Below, piece after piece: positions 62,439 through 63,381 of a DNA stretch of 63,381 bases. Origin of the DNA: an uncultured Oscillibacter sp. (GTDB lineage Bacteria; Bacillota; Clostridia; Oscillospirales; Oscillospiraceae); contig NZ_CAJULS010000001.1 of assembly GCF_910587525.1 (NCBI RefSeq), positions 1 through 63,381 on the forward strand. Direction: 5' to 3'. Position 1 is the first letter of the stretch. Each line of letters begins with the position of its first letter. Made by a program: the position numbers and the translations under genes. A model generated the notes under the pieces. It was not told where the DNA came from. It did not search any database and saw only the letters and a program-made list of their open reading frames with translations.

Positions 62439-63381
62439 ATGTGTACAATCATGGGATTTTCCCAGAAGACGCTGACCCGGCAGGAGATCGTCCCCTTCCT
62501 GGACCGCACGGCCTCCCGGGGCCCGGACATGAGTCAGATCGTCGAGACCCCCTCCGGCTGGCTCTGCTTCCAGCGGCTTTCCATTATGGGCCTCACGGAG
62601 GCGGGGATGCAGCCCTTCTCCCTGGACGGAGACTTTGTGGTCTGCAACGGCGAGATCTACGGTTTCCGGCCTCTGAAACGCCAACTGGCGGAAAAGGGCT
62701 ACCAGTTCCAAAGCGGCAGCGACTGTGAGGTACTGCTCCCCCTGTTCCGTGAGTACGGTCTGGAAATGTTCTCCCGGCTGGACGCGGAGTTTGCCCTAGT
62801 GATCTACGACGCCTCTGCGGATTCCCTTATCGCCGCCCGGGACCCCATCGGCATCCGCCCCCTTTTCTTTGGGTACGACAGGACCGGGGCCATCGTCTTT
62901 GCCAGCGAGGCCAAGAACCTGGTGGGCCTGTGCGATGAAATCTGCCCCTTCCCTCCGGGGCACTACTACGCCCGCGGCAGGTTCGTCCGCTATGCTGACC
63001 TGACTGCGGTCCGCTCCTATTGCAAAGACGATCTGGAGACGGTGTGCCGGGGCATTCGGGACCGGCTGATCGCCGCCGTGGACAAACGGCTGGACGCCGA
63101 CGCCCCGGTGGGCTTCCTTCTCTCCGGCGGGCTGGACTCCTCGCTGGTGTGCGCCATCAGCTCCATCGTGCTGGGGAAGAAGATCCGCACCTTTGCCATC
63201 GGGATGGACACCGACGCCATCGATCTGAAATACGCCCGGGAGACCGCCGATTTTATCGGCGCCGACCACACGGAGGTCATCATGACCCGGCAGGAGGTGC
63301 TGGATTCTCTGGACGGCCTCATCGCGCTGCTGGGCACCTGGGACATCACCACCATCCGGGCCAGCATGGGGATGTACCTCT
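62439..63381 (+). CDS. asnB: Asparagine synthase (glutamine-hydrolysing), N-terminal part
   Basis: About 314 residues visible, open to the right edge. ATG at 62439 behind TAGGAGGTG. The nucleophile Cys2 (MCTIMGF) and the glutaminase domain (NGEIYGF, SGSDCEVL, RDPIGIRPLFFG) are followed by the start of the synthetase domain with the PP-loop LLSGGLDSSLV. It makes Asn from Asp, ATP and Gln. Control by the Asn-type T-box fits the product. Confidence 0.96.
   Translation, partial: MCTIMGFSQKTLTRQEIVPFLDRTASRGPDMSQIVETPSGWLCFQRLSIMGLTEAGMQPFSLDGDFVVCNGEIYGFRPLKRQLAEKGYQFQSGSDCEVLLPLFREYGLEMFSRLDAEFALVIYDASADSLIAARDPIGIRPLFFGYDRTGAIVFASEAKNLVGLCDEICPFPPGHYYARGRFVRYADLTAVRSYCKDDLETVCRGIRDRLIAAVDKRLDADAPVGFLLSGGLDSSLVCAISSIVLGKKIRTFAIGMDTDAIDLKYARETADFIGADHTEVIMTRQEVLDSLDGLIALLGTWDITTIRASMGMYL

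Overview
This window comes from a Gram-positive anaerobe of the Clostridia, most likely a motile member of the Oscillospiraceae (Oscillibacter/Flavonifractor/Intestinimonas-like). That is inferred from gene content and order: a Clostridia-type flagellar operon with FlbD and FliY, a T-box leader, hybrid kinases, ECF and LiaF-like genes, and a GC-rich base composition. No rRNA or tRNA gene and no CRISPR array were seen.

Layout. 1-14138 (minus strand): one long flagellar operon in the order flgB-flgC-fliE-fliF-fliG-fliH-fliI-fliJ-fliK-flgD-TIGR02530-flgE-flbD-motA-motB-fliM-fliY, with fliY running off the left edge. The stator genes motAB sit inside it and no fliL is present. 14139-14786 is an AT-rich divergent promoter region. 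14787-21075 (plus) is a signalling cluster: a REC/HD-GYP/PAS/GGDEF protein, a free Hpt protein, a hybrid histidine kinase, and a histidine-less kinase-like ATPase preceded by two Spo0A-like boxes. A second hybrid kinase lies on the minus strand at 23143-25344. Between them are mnmA and small repeats: a 162-bp element with perfect terminal inverted repeats and three copies of a TATAGT-ended repeat.

25652-31719: ftsH, divergent rlmB, a large membrane protein that looks like a decayed P-type ATPase, and an unknown gene. 31773-35958: an autoregulated MarR/heterodimeric ABC exporter operon. 36063-38967: a candidate small RNA, then a four-gene operon (59-residue membrane protein, DUF2975, Cro-like HTH, DUF4173). 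38988-43158: an SGNH hydrolase, a nucleotidyltransferase, and a zur-znuC-znuB zinc operon behind a Fur-type box. 43159-44824 is a decayed, partly AT-rich stretch with two pseudogenes. 44825-50219: an unknown gene, a 52-residue ORF, pta, an M23 peptidase with LysM and G5-like regions, a frameshifted TetR gene and an XRE regulator. 50284-52709: an ECF sigma/anti-sigma envelope-stress operon. 52739-58633: a CPBP protease, a DUF1846 protein, a broken acyltransferase and tex. 58705-63381: purA, an unknown gene and purB, then an Asn-type T-box and the start of asnB.

How it fits together. The flagellar operon and the c-di-GMP/phosphorelay cluster diverge from one intergenic region, so the signalling genes plausibly control motility. 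The rest is housekeeping (tRNA and rRNA modification, purine synthesis, acetyl-phosphate metabolism, proteolysis) mixed with small regulated operons that carry their own operator-like sites.
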